This document shows, piece after piece, positions 12,291-24,669 of a stretch of DNA of 64,000 nt. The stretch comes from Piper betle (lineage: Eukaryota; Streptophyta; Magnoliopsida; Piperales; Piperaceae): contig JAURVB010012434.1 of the NCBI GenBank assembly GCA_033002965.1, forward strand, positions 46,382 to 110,381, read 5' to 3'. Made by a program: the position numbers and the translations under genes. How positions within the stretch are numbered: position 1 is the stretch's first letter; every line of letters begins with the position of its first letter. Below the pieces are notes generated by a model. That model had not been told where the DNA came from. It saw nothing but the letters and a program-made list of their open reading frames with translations, and searched no databases.

Positions 12291-15200
12291 ATGTACATGG
12301 AAGGTAGTGTAGATAAGTCTGGAGTTGTGGAAAGTTTGGAGAATCCGGAACCTTTATGTGCCCAGCCTGGTTCTGAGGATAAGGCTAGGGTTGTTGGTGG
12401 TGGGGATGGGAAGGTTGGCAGTGTTGAGAGATTGGGGTTGAAGCGAGGGCATGCATTTTGGCTGGAGGGTGGGTGGAGTGGGATTGCTAATGCGAGAAAG
12501 CGTCGGCGAACTCGGAAGGAGGCCTCTCTTAGTAGTTTTGAGCCCATTTCTGAAACCTCTAGGAAGCTGGTTGACAATGGTCTAGACTCCAGGAACCTGA
12601 ATTCTAGTGTTTCTGGGCAGAATGGGATTATGTTGGATCAGGATGTTGCGAAGAGGGTGATGGGGTCTGTGGAAGGAAATGCAAACAGGTTAAATGGTTC
12701 GGTGGACCTTTCACATTCTTTTGATGATGATAATGAGATAGTGATCTGTAGGCGCCCCCGTGGATCTTCTAGGAGGAAGAAAGCAGCAAATGACTACATT
12801 AGTGAAACTCTTGAAAGACCGCACTCGAAAAATTTGTTACTCTCTCTTTTTCTGTGAAGAAGGACAATGAGGCAGTTCAAAATGGTGTGAGGAATGGGAA
12901 ACCAAAAAAGAAGAAAGTGATTTGTGAAATTAGAGATCGAGAAGAAATTTCCAATGACGTTGATGCGCTTGTGCAGAATAAGAAAAAGACGATCTCATTC
13001 AGAATGGCGGGAATCTAGTTTCAAAAGTGGCCAGAAGGAGACAGAGAAAGAGATTTCTATCGGTTCAGAAAAAACAAAGTCAAGATTCTTTTGCATCTGA
13101 CTCGAAAGTATCTAATGATATTCAAGGAGAAGATGAAGAAAATCTTGAAGAAAATGCAGCGAGAATGCTCTCCTCTAGGTTTGACCCCAGTTGTACCAGT
13201 TACTGCAGGAAGAATTCAGAATCAACTTCCTATTCTGCTTATGGGGCTTCCTTCTCTCCACCATTCAGGAAAAGAGCTGAAAGCCGATTAAGGAGTAATA
13301 AAGGGGCTGGAAGATCACTGCGGCCACGAAGTAGGCACAAATTAAAGGGCTTGACAAGGATAAGGCGCCACTATTATGAATTGAATGCATCAAACTTTAA
13401 CCCTTCGATGGCAGTGAATCGTAAAATTAAAGTTTTTTGGCCCCTTGACCAAAGTTGGTATTTTGGGCTCGTAAAAAATTACAATCCATTGTCCAAGTTG
13501 CATCATATCAAATATGACGACAGGGATGAAGAATGGATTAGTCTCCAAAAGGAGAGATTTAAACTTTTGTTACTCCCAGGTGAGAAATCAGATTACGGAG
13601 GAGAATTTGTAAAGGATGACAAACCCAAATATAAACATGGTGATAATTGTTCTGGTGGCTTTATGGACTCAGAACCAATTATATCCTGGTTGGCTCGATC
13701 AAATCATCAAGGGAAATCTTCTTCAGTTTCCATTTCAGGTAAGCAAATATTAAGTGATCTAGTCATGTCAGAGGGTTCACGTGGGGCCCAAAATGGATTA
13801 TCAGGTGTGCGCCTACGTAGAAAGAACAAAATTAATTTATCTGGAGGCTCTATGGTTTCAGATGAACCAACTGTTGGACAGACTATGGAGAGAACTGATG
13901 TGTCATGCTCTGAAAATAGTACATTGCCACGTGTTTATTATAGAAGACGTTTTCACAAGGAGAGGAAGGAATTCAGGAGATTGGAGCAAATATCTTCGTC
14001 ATATAAATCGAATGAATACAATGTTTGTAATGGCAGTGTTGGAGTGCTAGATGAACTTAATTCTGGGCCTGACATTTCCATTGAAGCAAAACCAAATGAT
14101 TCTTGGCTTGAAATTTTCATTGAAGAAAAACCAGTTGGTGCTGGGCTTGAAATTTCCACCGAAGAAAAGCCTACTCTTTCAAAGCATGTTACTTTAGGAT
14201 GGACTGGGGACAGTTTTGCTTCATTAAGGTTGTCTGTACCTCCTCTAAATTCTGGACAAGTTGTGCTAAAATTTAGTGACTTGCTTACACAGGTTCTTGG
14301 AGTATATAACGGTGTTAGGAGCTTTCTCCCTTGCAGTATACAGGTTCTTTTAAGTCATGGTCCAGTTGTTCCTTTATGGCCAAAAGTCCATCTGGAGATG
14401 CTTTTTGTGGACAGTGTCAAGGGGTTGCGCTTTTTTATATTTGAAGGATGCTTATGGAAGGCTGTCACTGTTGTCTGCCTAATCTTATCAGTGTTCTGTG
14501 ACCTCAGTGTGAGTAGGAAGTTTTCCAACATTAATTTGCCCGTCACTTCCATCAGATTTAAGCTATCAGACTTCCATGCTCCTGGTAGACAGTTTGTCTT
14601 CTTATTCTATAAGTACTTGCAGCTGAATAGCTTGGAGTGGATGTGTCTGGATAACATACTCAGGCAGCAGTGCATTGTTATGAAAGAGTTACCTCTTTCG
14701 AAGTGTACATATTCTAATGTCAAATCTCTGCATCTTGTAAAGGATCAATGTTTTGTTTCTTCCTTATCAAGGGAAGAGGGTTCGTCGGAGGTATTTTTAT
14801 TATCTATGACAATACAACTGCTTGATATTTTAAACAAATGATTCGAAAATGATGAAAAATAGCCAGTTTGAAGTATAAAAATTGTCTTTGAGGTTACTTT
14901 TTTCTATATGAAAAATATATTACAAACATTGTAAGTTCAATGTATAATGCTGATGTTGACTGAACATGTTTGGATTTTTGGATCATAATTGAGTGTGATT
15001 TTGTTCAGTTTGTGATTTCAAATTTGTAGTTTGAGTTTTTCTGGCTTGATTTGTTTAATTTGAGAATGTTGTTAAGTTAATTTAACTTTAATATGAGGAA
15101 AAAAATCATTGAAAATTCCTATCAACTGGTATTCAGTTGAAACAAAGATTTTCTCCATATAACTTTGTCGTTTTTAATACTTGAATGAGTTGAAACATCT

Positions 15201-18200
15201 TGACCTGATGCCACATCTTATTAGTTTAGAAGTGCGGAGCAAATAGAATTAAGGGGAGGATTGATCTCAGGTGGAAATTATTTTTGTGATTACTGATCCA
15301 TATAGGTAGTATTGGAGCTTTGAGCAGTTCTTCACTCATTTAACAGCCCTAGATTTTATGAATTTTGATTGCATATAGCAACTGCTTCTGTGTTTGCTCG
15401 TCAAAAATGACTATATCAAGTGTCATATTTTATATTATGACAGAAAAACATTTAAAACTGAAATTTTATTTTATTTTATTTTCTTTATAAGTTATCTCTG
15501 ATTATTCTTTCCTTTTGGTGTCTCTGCGACAATTACAGCCTGGGTGTGCAGATCGGAACTGTTCATCTCATTGTTATTCTGAAGGTGGAAGACCTTCAGC
15601 ATCCGTCCTGCCTGTATCTGTTTCTGCTCTGCGTTTGAATTTGCATCTCAAGCTGCTAAAGGAAAATAGTGCCTTGAATTCTCAGAATTGCAATGCAGCT
15701 GCTTATGACTCTTCTTTGTTTGAAGAGACTCCTGCTATTAAAGAAAACTCAAAGGTAGAGATTGAAGTCCCCATTGTAAGCATTGGTGATGATAGTTGGA
15801 TAAAGTCCTCCCCTATCGACAGTGAGGATTGTGCTACTCAAACTTCTGTAGGTCAGGAAAGCCCGGGGAAGACTGCAAGGTATTCCAGCCTGGTTAGCAC
15901 AGCACAATTTACTGAATCCTGGTCTTCAGTTTACAATAGACAATTGTCCTCGGAGAAGAATGATTCCCCCAGTCCTCCATTTTTTCTCAGTGGAAATAGT
16001 CCTCCAAGCACTTCACATGACCAAGTGGATGAGATGCATCTTGACCAGAAACTACATCGTGAGCTGTCTGCAACTGATTCAGCATGTTCTATGCATACTT
16101 CTAATTCAACTGGATCCAGAAGTATGTGGCATGGGTGCAGGCGTAATTTGGGTTCATCAATTGAAAATCAACATAAAAATATCTCTAATGACAGGACTGA
16201 GTTCACGTATGATAGTTTTTCTAATGGAAGTCGGAAGCCTCGGACTCAAGTCTCTTACTCTTTGCCATTTTGTGCATATGATGTTGGCTCTAAGTCGAGA
16301 AGTGTACAAAGGAGAGGGCGTCCTTATAAAAGGATTGAATCTGATACACAGAGTAGAGCATCAGAAGAATCTTCTCAGAGATGTTTGGATGCTTCAATCT
16401 GTGATGCAAACATCTTGGTTACAGTTAGCGATCGATGCTGGAGAGAATCTGGGGCAAAAGTCATACTAGAATTCCTTGATCACAAGGAATGGTGGCTTTT
16501 GGTTAAGTCTTCTGGGGTAACAAGGTATTCTCACAAAGCAAGTCAATTTCTTCAACCTGGAATAGTTAATCGCCTTACACATGCCATGATGTGGAAAGGA
16601 GGCAAAGACTGGATGCTAGAGTTTACTGACCGAAGTCAATGGAATCGGTTCAAAGAAATACATGATGAGTGCTACAATCGAAATCTTCGGGCTGCATCTG
16701 TGAAAAATATTCCCATCCCGGGCGTCCGGTTGATCGAAGATATTGATGATAATATAGTGGAGATGCCATTTGTTCGCAGTTCTCCAAAATACTATAGGCA
16801 AGTGGGAGCGGAGGTTGACTCGGCCCTTGATCCATCTCGTCTAGTGTATGATATGGATAGTGATGATGAGGAGTGGATTAAGTCAATCAACACTGGTAAT
16901 AACAAAATTATTGGACTTTCAGTAATTTTATTTGAAAAAGTGATGGACACACTCGAAAAAGCTGCTTACAGAGGACAATGCAGTGATTTTAAAGTGGATG
17001 AACTTGAGCAATTGATGTTTGGAGTTGCTCCAGTAGATGTAGTTAAAGTCATATATGACCATTGGCATCAAAAGAGGGCAAGGAAGGGCATGCCATTGAT
17101 CAGGCAATTCCAGGTAAGACTTTAATTTGCTAATGCCTTTCAGAACTTAAAAATTGATATTCCTCTTCAGTTTTGGCTTTACTACGGTAGTTACTGAATT
17201 AAATCATGTTATTTTATTCCAATTTTTGTTCATTTAAATATTCAAGGGTCTGTGAGAATATGTTTCCTTTTGTATTTTTGTCAGAGCATCACAGCATGCT
17301 GTATGTTTGTTTGTGTGCCACTTGTCATTCCCTAGATTCAACTTTTATGTTTGTTTGATAGAACATGGAACCACTTAAAAATTAAAGGGGTAAGGCCGTG
17401 CACAAAGGCTTCCACAACGTGCAGGGTCTGGGGAAGGATTGGAAGACTAGGGGTCTGTTGGCATTTTTGCAAGAGGCTGGTTCCAAGACTTGATCCATTA
17501 CCTCTTTTGTGGCCATGCTTACTAGTTGCCAAGGCTCCCGTGAAAAATATAAAATGAAAATTCATTACTGCAACCTGCATCTGAGTTTGTACTTGGTCTA
17601 ATTTTCTTGATGCATGTGGTGCATGTGACAATGCAGATCGTACTCGGTAAATGTTTCTGATTGATGTTTTACTTGTTTTGATCGCGTCTTGTTTTCTTGT
17701 GGTTGATATAGCCTGCCTTATGGAAGCTTTACCAAGCACAGTTGGAAGAGTGGGAATTGGCATCAAGCAAACTTCCTGGATCTAACAACTTAAATGAAAA
17801 GGTGCTGTCAAGACCACAAATGTTTGCCTTTTGTTTGAGACCTCGTGGTTTGGAATTACCCAACAAATTTTCAAAGCAGAGATCACAAAAGAAGTTTTCT
17901 GTTGGAGGACAATATAATGCATTTTTGAGAGGTTATGACCATCAGCATGTGAATGGTATCATTTTTTCCTATTACTGAACTTTCATTTTGTGGTAATGAC
18001 ATTGTTAAACGCAAAGCAAAGCTTTGATGAGTGATGTATTTATAATGTGTGCATGCTCTTTAATATGTGTACACATGGGTAAAATGTAGCTTCTGTAAAC
18101 GAGAATTTGTCTGATGGAATTTCTAGTTTTGAGTACTATATCTTTCTAAGCGTAACTTTTCTTTCATGTGCTAACTATTTTTGTTATATTGCAGGGAGAA

Positions 18201-18736
18201 GGCTAAATGGTTTTTCTAATGGCGAGGGAAAAAGTTTTGGAGTGCAGTCAAGCCACGGATCTGATTCATCTGCATGGCCCCATTCATCGAGGTTTTATCC
18301 TAGATCAACATCTGGTTCTGGATTGCCATCAAACAGTTATGAGTCGGGGAAATTTATACATTCAAAATATAAGCAGGCTAAATTGAAGAAAATGGGATAT
18401 TTTAATCAAAGATCTAGTGGTAGTGAAAATGGTAAAGCCGACCTTTCTGAGTGGGGTGAAATGAAGAGCCAGTACTCGACTGATAACTTCCCTCGACAGG
18501 GTCCTAGTCAGATTGGTGGATTGGACTATGATGTACTTCGGTTAAGGGAGGCCTCTAGTGCTGCTCAGCATTCTGCTTACATGGCACAGCTGAAAAGAGA
18601 GAAGGCTCAGAGGATGTTGCACAGAGCCGAAGTTGCTCTACACAAGGCTGTAGCTGCAATGATAACTGCCGAGGCAATCAAGACCTCTGCGGAGGTGAAC
18701 AGAACCTCTGAGGATGAAGTTATTAGGGTTGGTTAA
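12291..18736 (+). CDS. EPCR1: Enhancer-of-Polycomb-related protein (EPCR1/At4g32620 type)
   Basis: Coding exons as I read them: 12291-14790, 15539-17113, 17712-17955 and 18195-18736, giving about 1,620 residues, close to the usual 1,600-1,700. Seen: a basic N-terminus (RKRRRTRKEASLSS); an acidic DEENLEENAARMLSSRFDPS block; a Tudor-like domain around residues 375-430 (KVFWPLDQSWYFGLV, YDDRDEEW); a WPKVHLEMLFVD block; GGKDWMLEF and KNIPIPGV; an EPcA domain around 1275-1380 (DMDSDDEEWI to RKGMPLIRQFQ, then PALWKLYQAQLEEWE); and a helical C-terminus. Known: Arabidopsis EPCR proteins belong to PEAT complexes (PWWP, EPCR, ARID, TRB) acting in heterochromatin silencing and histone deacetylation; true NuA4 EPL1 is a relative. 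Start chosen: first ATG after the 5'UTR intron. Oddity: the frame breaks near 12825 and 12995, each curable by about one nucleotide, so sequencing error or a damaged N-terminus is possible. Confidence 0.88.
17387..17539 (-). mobile_element. Au-type SINE in an EPCR intron
   Basis: On the minus strand it starts GGGAGCCTTGGCAACTAGTA, the Au SINE head. A tRNA-like promoter region and the motif CAGCCTCTTGCAAAAATG follow, then CCTTCCCCAGACCCTGCAC and a tail ending CGGCCTTACCCC with a short T run. This is the head-to-tail order of the plant Au SINE. About 153 bp, slightly short and diverged. It lies in the intron between 17113 and 17712, antisense to the gene. Confidence 0.85.
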
Positions 18737-20026
18737 CTTTAAAGCAAATATGAATGTTTTTAGGTCCATAGGTTTGAAAGCGGCTATGACTGCTAGCTGA
18801 TTGGGTGAGCAATGCGCAGCATATAGCTTAGAACAGACTTCCTGTCTTATTTTACACAGAACCTATTCTTTATTGATCTGTGATTAGGTTAGCTGGATCG
18901 ACCCAAGTAATGGTTGCAAGAAAGCATCTGACATACATACGATATCTGGAGACACATTTTGTGTTGGCGGTCACAACTGATGGGTTTCAACTGAGTTTAA
19001 AGCACACATGCAAATGAGATGTTTTTATTATTGGAGGAGTTCCGAATGTGCTGGTTAGCAAAGGTTTTCTGGGCTATCGCTGATTCTCCGCGCTGTAGAG
19101 CGTTTGTGCAGAATTTTGTTTATACTTTGTACAGAATTCTTTGTTTTTCTTTCAATTTACTTATTTTAGTAAGCATACTACTAGCATTACACGTCTGCAG
19201 ACAGGGTACTGGGTGGTGATGGTTCTTTTTTCTGGTACCATTGTAGGCTGCTGCTTTGGTATCGGTGATTGTTCTTTCACAGCTTTAACCGCATATGATG
19301 GCGTAAGGCTTGTAAATTTCAAGAGAACTACTGTTTATACCTGTTTATAGTATACGAATGGTCATTTCTCCAAAATTGTGGCTATGGTTTGTTAGCGGAC
19401 TTGACATCGTGTATAATTTTGTCCCCACCAAACTACAAAGGAGAGTAAGGTTTTTCAAGTAGTGCATAAATGAACAAATAAAAATCCTTAAACCAGGGCT
19501 TCAATTGGTTAGAGTATTTTATAACGCCAAAATAACAGGCCACCATTGAGGGAAGATTTCAGAGTTTCAAGATTTCAAATTTATCATTATTTTGTTGCTG
19601 CTGAAATGTTCATATTTAGAATTCTTCCGTGCGATAAATCTTGACCATGTTTTTATTTGTCATACACTCCGAACAAGTATTTAAATAACTGCATTTACTC
19701 CATTCAAACTTTAAAATATACAGACCACTTAATATTCAAATAAGCCATAGCTCAGGAAAACTGTCCTTTGAAAAATTCTCAAGAATGTCTACTCATACTA
19801 CAGATTGGTTTCAGGAGTACGACACATTCGATGGAACCTTAATACAAGGATCACTCTTTGCCATGGAAAATGCAACTTCTTCTGTTAAATGACATTCTGT
19901 ACTCCACATTACCATCCTAATAGGAATATGGAGCTAAGCTCCCAAAAGAATTACAGCAAGATATGCCAGCTCGTACAATTGAACATGAATAACATACCTT
20001 CCAAAGAATATTGGTCGAAATCTTTT
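18737..20026. other. 3'UTR and spacer between two convergent genes
   Basis: Holds the 3' untranslated regions of the EPCR-like gene (from the left) and the glycosyltransferase gene (from the right). I see no further gene. Small open frames at 19019-19350 look like transcript tail sequence. Confidence 0.6.
19490..19580 (+). repeat. Possible decayed tRNA-derived sequence
   Basis: CAATTGGTTAGAGTATTTTA resembles a tRNA D-arm and A-box. The downstream half has no good B-box and no cloverleaf. Probably a decayed SINE or chance resemblance. Confidence 0.25.
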
Positions 20027-23000
20027 TTATTTTATTCTCATGCACATTGCAAAAATCTTTGCCAATTTCCCGTACATGTGGTTCTTCAAGTATTTCTTTT
20101 CAATCTCACTCTTTCCTTTACTTGCCATCTCCTCTCGAATGGAAGGGTTATCGAGAAAGTATTGGATGTTACGGGCAAGAACTTGATTTCCGAGGTGCCC
20201 CACAGGATGGAGAAGGCCGGTTACATTATGCTCAACAATCTCTTTGGTTCCACCAGCATCAGTTCCAAGAATCTAAGCAAATCAAGAATGAAGTGATATC
20301 AGTCCTCAATTGTCATGATGAAATAATTGGGTGAACTTTGGTTCTGATGGAAGTGAACCATCAGCTAGCTCGTGAGCAAAGAATCTTTAATGGTCAATAG
20401 GGCTGCTAAACGAACAAACGAGCTAAACTCAACTTGTATTCGATCTTAGCTTGAATTGTTTGAAGTTCGTTCGAACTCGACTCGAGATCGAATTCACTTA
20501 CGCTGGTTAATTTTGACAAGCTCGAACCCAACTCGTTCATGAATTCGAAACCGGCTCAATTATAAAGTAGGAAGTAACTTAGCGTGGATTGAACCCATGA
20601 CCTCCATGATCTTTAACGTGAATACCTACTATCTAAACTATCTTACTACTTTATAATTATATTGTATATAAATAAATATAATTAATTACAATTAAACTTA
20701 TTAGTATATATATATATAATATAAAAATTATATTATTATATTATTTTATTGAGTCGAGTTCTAGTCGAGTTGAGTTGAACGTTGCCTTGTTTAAACTCGG
20801 ATCGAAAGATTCGAGTTTGAGACAAGTTCGAACTCGAATATTTAAATGTCAAGTTTCGACTCGAGTCGAACCGAGCCTCAATTAACAACCCTAATGGTCA
20901 AGATAAAATGCCATATGTTCATTACTAGTTGTAATTGTTTTGGACAATGGCAAGGCAACTATTATGGACTAGCATTTATTGAAGGAATCTGGACGTTTGC
21001 ATACAAGAGAAAAGGTTCTGTCCGTGGTAGAAAGATCAAAATTCGGAGATACTTACCGGAAGGCCAAATGCCATGGCTTCAATAGTCACCCGCCCAAATG
21101 TTTCCCCAAGTCCCTGAAATAAACAAATACAGTTAGTATACCAATTCAACGAACTAATACATTTCGAGGTCATACAAAATTTTCATGTACAGAAATTCAT
21201 TCTGCGAAAAATATTCCTTTTGAATGAACAATAACATGTTGAAAGAAAAAAAAATGCTTGCATGAACCAGTCACAAAGTTTTCGCCTCTAGTGTAACTGA
21301 TAATAAGTAAGACCATGTAGATTTTGTGGTTGTGGACACTAAGTTTGAATTTCATGCATCATTTTTATGCTGTGTTCCTCTTCCTATAATGAGTTTCCAG
21401 GAGTAATGAGATGCTCCAGAGAAATATAATTTAAAAAACAAATTAGAATGTAAGAACTGGAAAAAGTAGACTTACTTGAGAATTTATGACGTAAACATCA
21501 GCTGCAGCATATAATGAAGCAACACGAGTGGTAGCTGGTGTCCACAACACAGATTTTGAAATATTTGGATGTTGAGAAAGAAATCTTAATATACCCTTGA
21601 CATATGGTACTTTATTGCTCTTGGACCCGAGGGAACCAAACAAAATTTTAAGAGATTGCCGCTGGCTTCCAAGACTGGAGCCATTCATGCCTGCAGATCC
21701 ACCATTTTCATGGAGCAATCCCCTTGAATGCTGTGTGTCAACAAAGTTTGACAGGTTGCTATCCGAAATATCAGTCCCTAGTACATCCCCTGCTTGTGTC
21801 AGACCTTCAACTGCCAATCTAGCTGAATCAAGAAGCAATAACTGCCCTTTCCCAGGGTTGATACTACTTAGGGCCATGATGAGCATATCATTACTTGTCA
21901 AGCCCATTTCTTTTCTAACAGCATCTCGCAAATGTCGCTTTTTCTCCTGCATCTTCTCAACTGTGAAGGATGGGGTATTGAGGGAGCAATTAATGCCAGC
22001 TACAAAAGCCAGTTCGTCATTTACAGATAGTGGAACTACTGGTGGAGGAGCCTTCAGCTTAATTTTTTCTTCATCACACCATACAAGCCATTGTTTCAAC
22101 TGTGCATCTGATAGAAATATTAACATTCTAACTCGATTAAGCATGCTTTTTGACCGATCGAAGTATTCCTTCCGATTCTCCATTATCCACCAAGCAATCT
22201 GATTAAATCCCACAGGAAAGCGTGAGAGGTATTGGTCTGAGAAAAAAAATGAACACACCCATTAATATGCATTTTAAGATATTTTCAGTTCATCATGATA
22301 GAATGACTGGTAAAATTTAGAGAAACAAGGTACACAGTTTTCCGCATGTGTTTTATTATTTGTTCAATAACATACAATAGCTAAGAAACCGATTACGTTC
22401 ACAGATGATCCTCCCAAACGCATTATCATCTAAAATTTCACAATATATTCAAAAACAAGTGGTGCAATATTGGACCAGGACTATATCTAGACAGAAGGCA
22501 AAGCTCCACCCAATGTAGAAGCATAGAGTAATGAACAATCCTGGCTTCTCATTAAGCTTGAATTTCACCGTAAGCATACATCTATACAATAGAGACATTG
22601 CTAGAAAAGGATTCAAATGGCTTATAGAAAGGCTTACCAATCCACGATTGACATACAGCTGATCCTGCTATAACAAGATCGGCTTTGATGGCAGTTTTAT
22701 AACTGAGCTCTGCTTTATCAGGAAGTACTTTAATACCTCGCCGAGAGAGCTCCCGAGCAAGCCCCCTTTCTACTGAGTACCACAGCGGATACAGCGGCAC
22801 CACAGCTCATGAGTTCAGTTGCTAGTTCCATCATGGACAGCGGGGCCCCTGTCATTGAGAGTTCATGGAAAATCAACATAAATTTTCTAGACCAAACAAG
22901 CCGCGCAAAACTACTCTTTCTGTCACAGGTGCCAGTTCGTTTCTCTGGGCTCCAACCCAATATGCTATCTTCTGTCTTTCCAAATGGACCAACAATTAGT

Positions 23001-23635
23001 CCATAAGAAGTATTTTTCCTTGGAATGTCATCAAAATCACTGTTTTCATTTATCGTGGTGCCTTTTTGCTTCATATTTAAAGATGTAGCATGCAAGCTAC
23101 TGTCACTGGTTGATCTTTTGTTCTTTTTAGAAGGTGGCTTACTGTGAGATGAACTTCGACCTCTTTTCTTTGCAAATCTAACCACAAATTTCTTTAAATT
23201 TGACACACTCACACTTCCTTTCACCTGATCAGATGAAACATTGTGCAGAACTAGGCCTGAATTTTCAATTTCATCCGGTGATTGAGTCCGGTTGGCAATA
23301 CCAGCCTTACTTTGATAACCAATGAAACCAGTTTTAGGATGCTCTGAGTGTGCCCATCGGGATTGGACGTAGAAGCCAAGGTAGGTCCATAAGGTGATCA
23401 AAAACAACCAAAACACCAAGCGGTTACCTCGGATCCAATCATAAGTCCTGAAACTCTGCCTTGCATCCCTTCGAGGGGTTCGACTAGAATGTAGTCTCCT
23501 AAAGGCTGGAGAACCTCTAGGAGTCGATCTGCTGGACAAGGAAGTCTTAAGGCTGCCACTGGGATGCATGGACAACTGTCGAAATGCATTGTTTTGCAAA
23601 TCTCCTCTGCCTCTGCCGCCATTGATCTCTTCCAT
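20027..23635 (-). CDS. GT4-family glycosyltransferase, type II membrane protein (At1g75420/At1g19710 type)
   Basis: Coding exons, minus strand: 23635-22638, 22236-21476, 21113-21057 and 20272-20027, about 686 residues. Seen: a basic cytosolic N-terminus with RSTPRGSP, then one membrane span near residues 72-90 (FWLFLITLWTYLGFYVQ). A GT-B fold follows: WSRKFMLIFHELSMTGAPLS, AGSAVCQSW, QIAWWIMENRKEYFDRS, LSSINPGKGQLLLLDSARL, VLWTPATTRVASLYAAADVY, then GLGETFGRVTIEAMAFGLP (the E-x7-E motif) and TDAGGTKEIVEHNVTGLLHP, ending CMRIK. Known: GT4 enzymes are retaining glycosyltransferases; the substrate of this plant clade is not settled, and the Golgi is a likely site. A 5'UTR intron spans about 23662-24422, with a leader exon near 24423-24650. 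Oddity: after VVLSRKG a run of five G (22771-22775) puts the exon out of frame; one G fewer continues as LARELSRRGIKVL. The last intron holds a hAT-type element. Confidence 0.9.
20398..20893. mobile_element. Non-autonomous hAT-type element with tRNA-like core, in GT gene intron
   Basis: 496 bp. An 8-bp target duplication ATGGTCAA lies at 20390-20397 and 20894-20901. Ends are TAGGGCTGCTAA and, reverse-complemented, TAGGGTTGTTAA. Subterminal arrays of CGAACTCGACTCGAG-like motifs occupy both arms. The core has a tRNA-like block (see 20575-20651). A relative lies at 33243-33825. Confidence 0.85.
20575..20651 (-). other. tRNA-like domain with pol III A/B box motifs inside the hAT-type element
   Basis: Minus strand shows A-box-like TAGTTTAGATAG and, further on, B-box GGTTCAATCC preceded by GGAGGTCATG. 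The same block with the same spacing occurs at 33546-33620. It does not fold into a credible tRNA by eye, so I do not call a tRNA gene. Confidence 0.55.
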
Positions 23636-23661
23636 GAAAATCTCCCTCTACTTCATACAGC

Positions 23662-24422
23662 CTTGTAAGAAAATAGCAACTCTAATTTTCAGCACCTTGT
23701 ATATCTGTGTAATCACAACCAAACTACACCATCTAAGAACGAATTCCAAACAGAAAAAAATTGAGAACATACACAGACATATGAATGAATTGAAGCTCAT
23801 CATTCACGACAACAGCTTATAAACAATTTCAATTAAAAGATGTGCAATAACCAAAACCCCCAAAATTTAGCATTATTCGAGATTGGTAGCAAAGTAAAAA
23901 ATCAACAAGTCAACCTCCCATACTAAAGATCTCACATTGTTTCCCAAATCTCCTCCGCCACCGTTATCTTTCACATTGAACACACTATACATACCTCGTA
24001 ATTCATACAAGAGTGCAATATAAAGAACATCAACCCCCACATCCCCAACTTTAAAGCACTTCCAAACATCAAAAATTGAGACCATACAGCATTATATCAT
24101 CGAACTGCAGCTCATATCATTCAACACAGCCAGTGATCACCTCATGAACAAATCAAAATCAAACAACACAATCACCAAACCACAGCCCAAAAAATGACTA
24201 AATAATTGCACTTTCCAATAATGGTAGCTAGCTTAGAAGAGCACAAGCCAGAGGAGGCAACTTCCATACATCTAAAGATCAACCTCCGGATAATGAGAAC
24301 AACAAAGTCGACAATCCATTACTTCAACTACAATCAATACACCCTCAAAAATAAATAAATAAATAAAAGATGAAGCTGCAACAAGAACACCAAAATGCTG
24401 ACATAAGCCTACAAGAGCTCAC
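23662..24422 (-). other. 5'UTR intron of the glycosyltransferase gene
   Basis: On the minus strand the donor is ACCATCG|GTGAGC (24423/24422) and the acceptor is TTCTTACAAG (23662), 26 nt before the start codon at 23635. The first exon (about 24423-24650) is GC-rich and probably untranslated. Confidence 0.6.
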
Positions 24423-24669
24423 CGATGGTAGAAGCGCGGCCCCGTCTTTGGAGCTGCTCGATCACTAGCAACCTACGCTGGTGGCTTCCTGCCGATCGGG
24501 AGATTGGACAAGGAAATGTGGGAAGAAGAAAAGATGGCGACTTGGGAGAAGATGGTTGTGGTTGGGAGAGGAAGAGGGTATCGCCGGCGGGTGCAGATCC
24601 CGGAGCTCGGAGAAGACGACGACGGGGATAGCGTACTCCGTCGGCATGTCGGTGATTTTCATTTTTCAT

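Noticed and set aside
12152..12577. 141-codon minus-strand frame opposite the EPCR start
   Set aside because: Antisense shadow of the coding exon; the plus strand matches a known family.
19490..19580. tRNA gene
   Set aside because: Only a D-arm-like half is visible; no B-box or cloverleaf.
21597..22202. 201-codon plus-strand frame
   Set aside because: Antisense shadow of glycosyltransferase exon 2.
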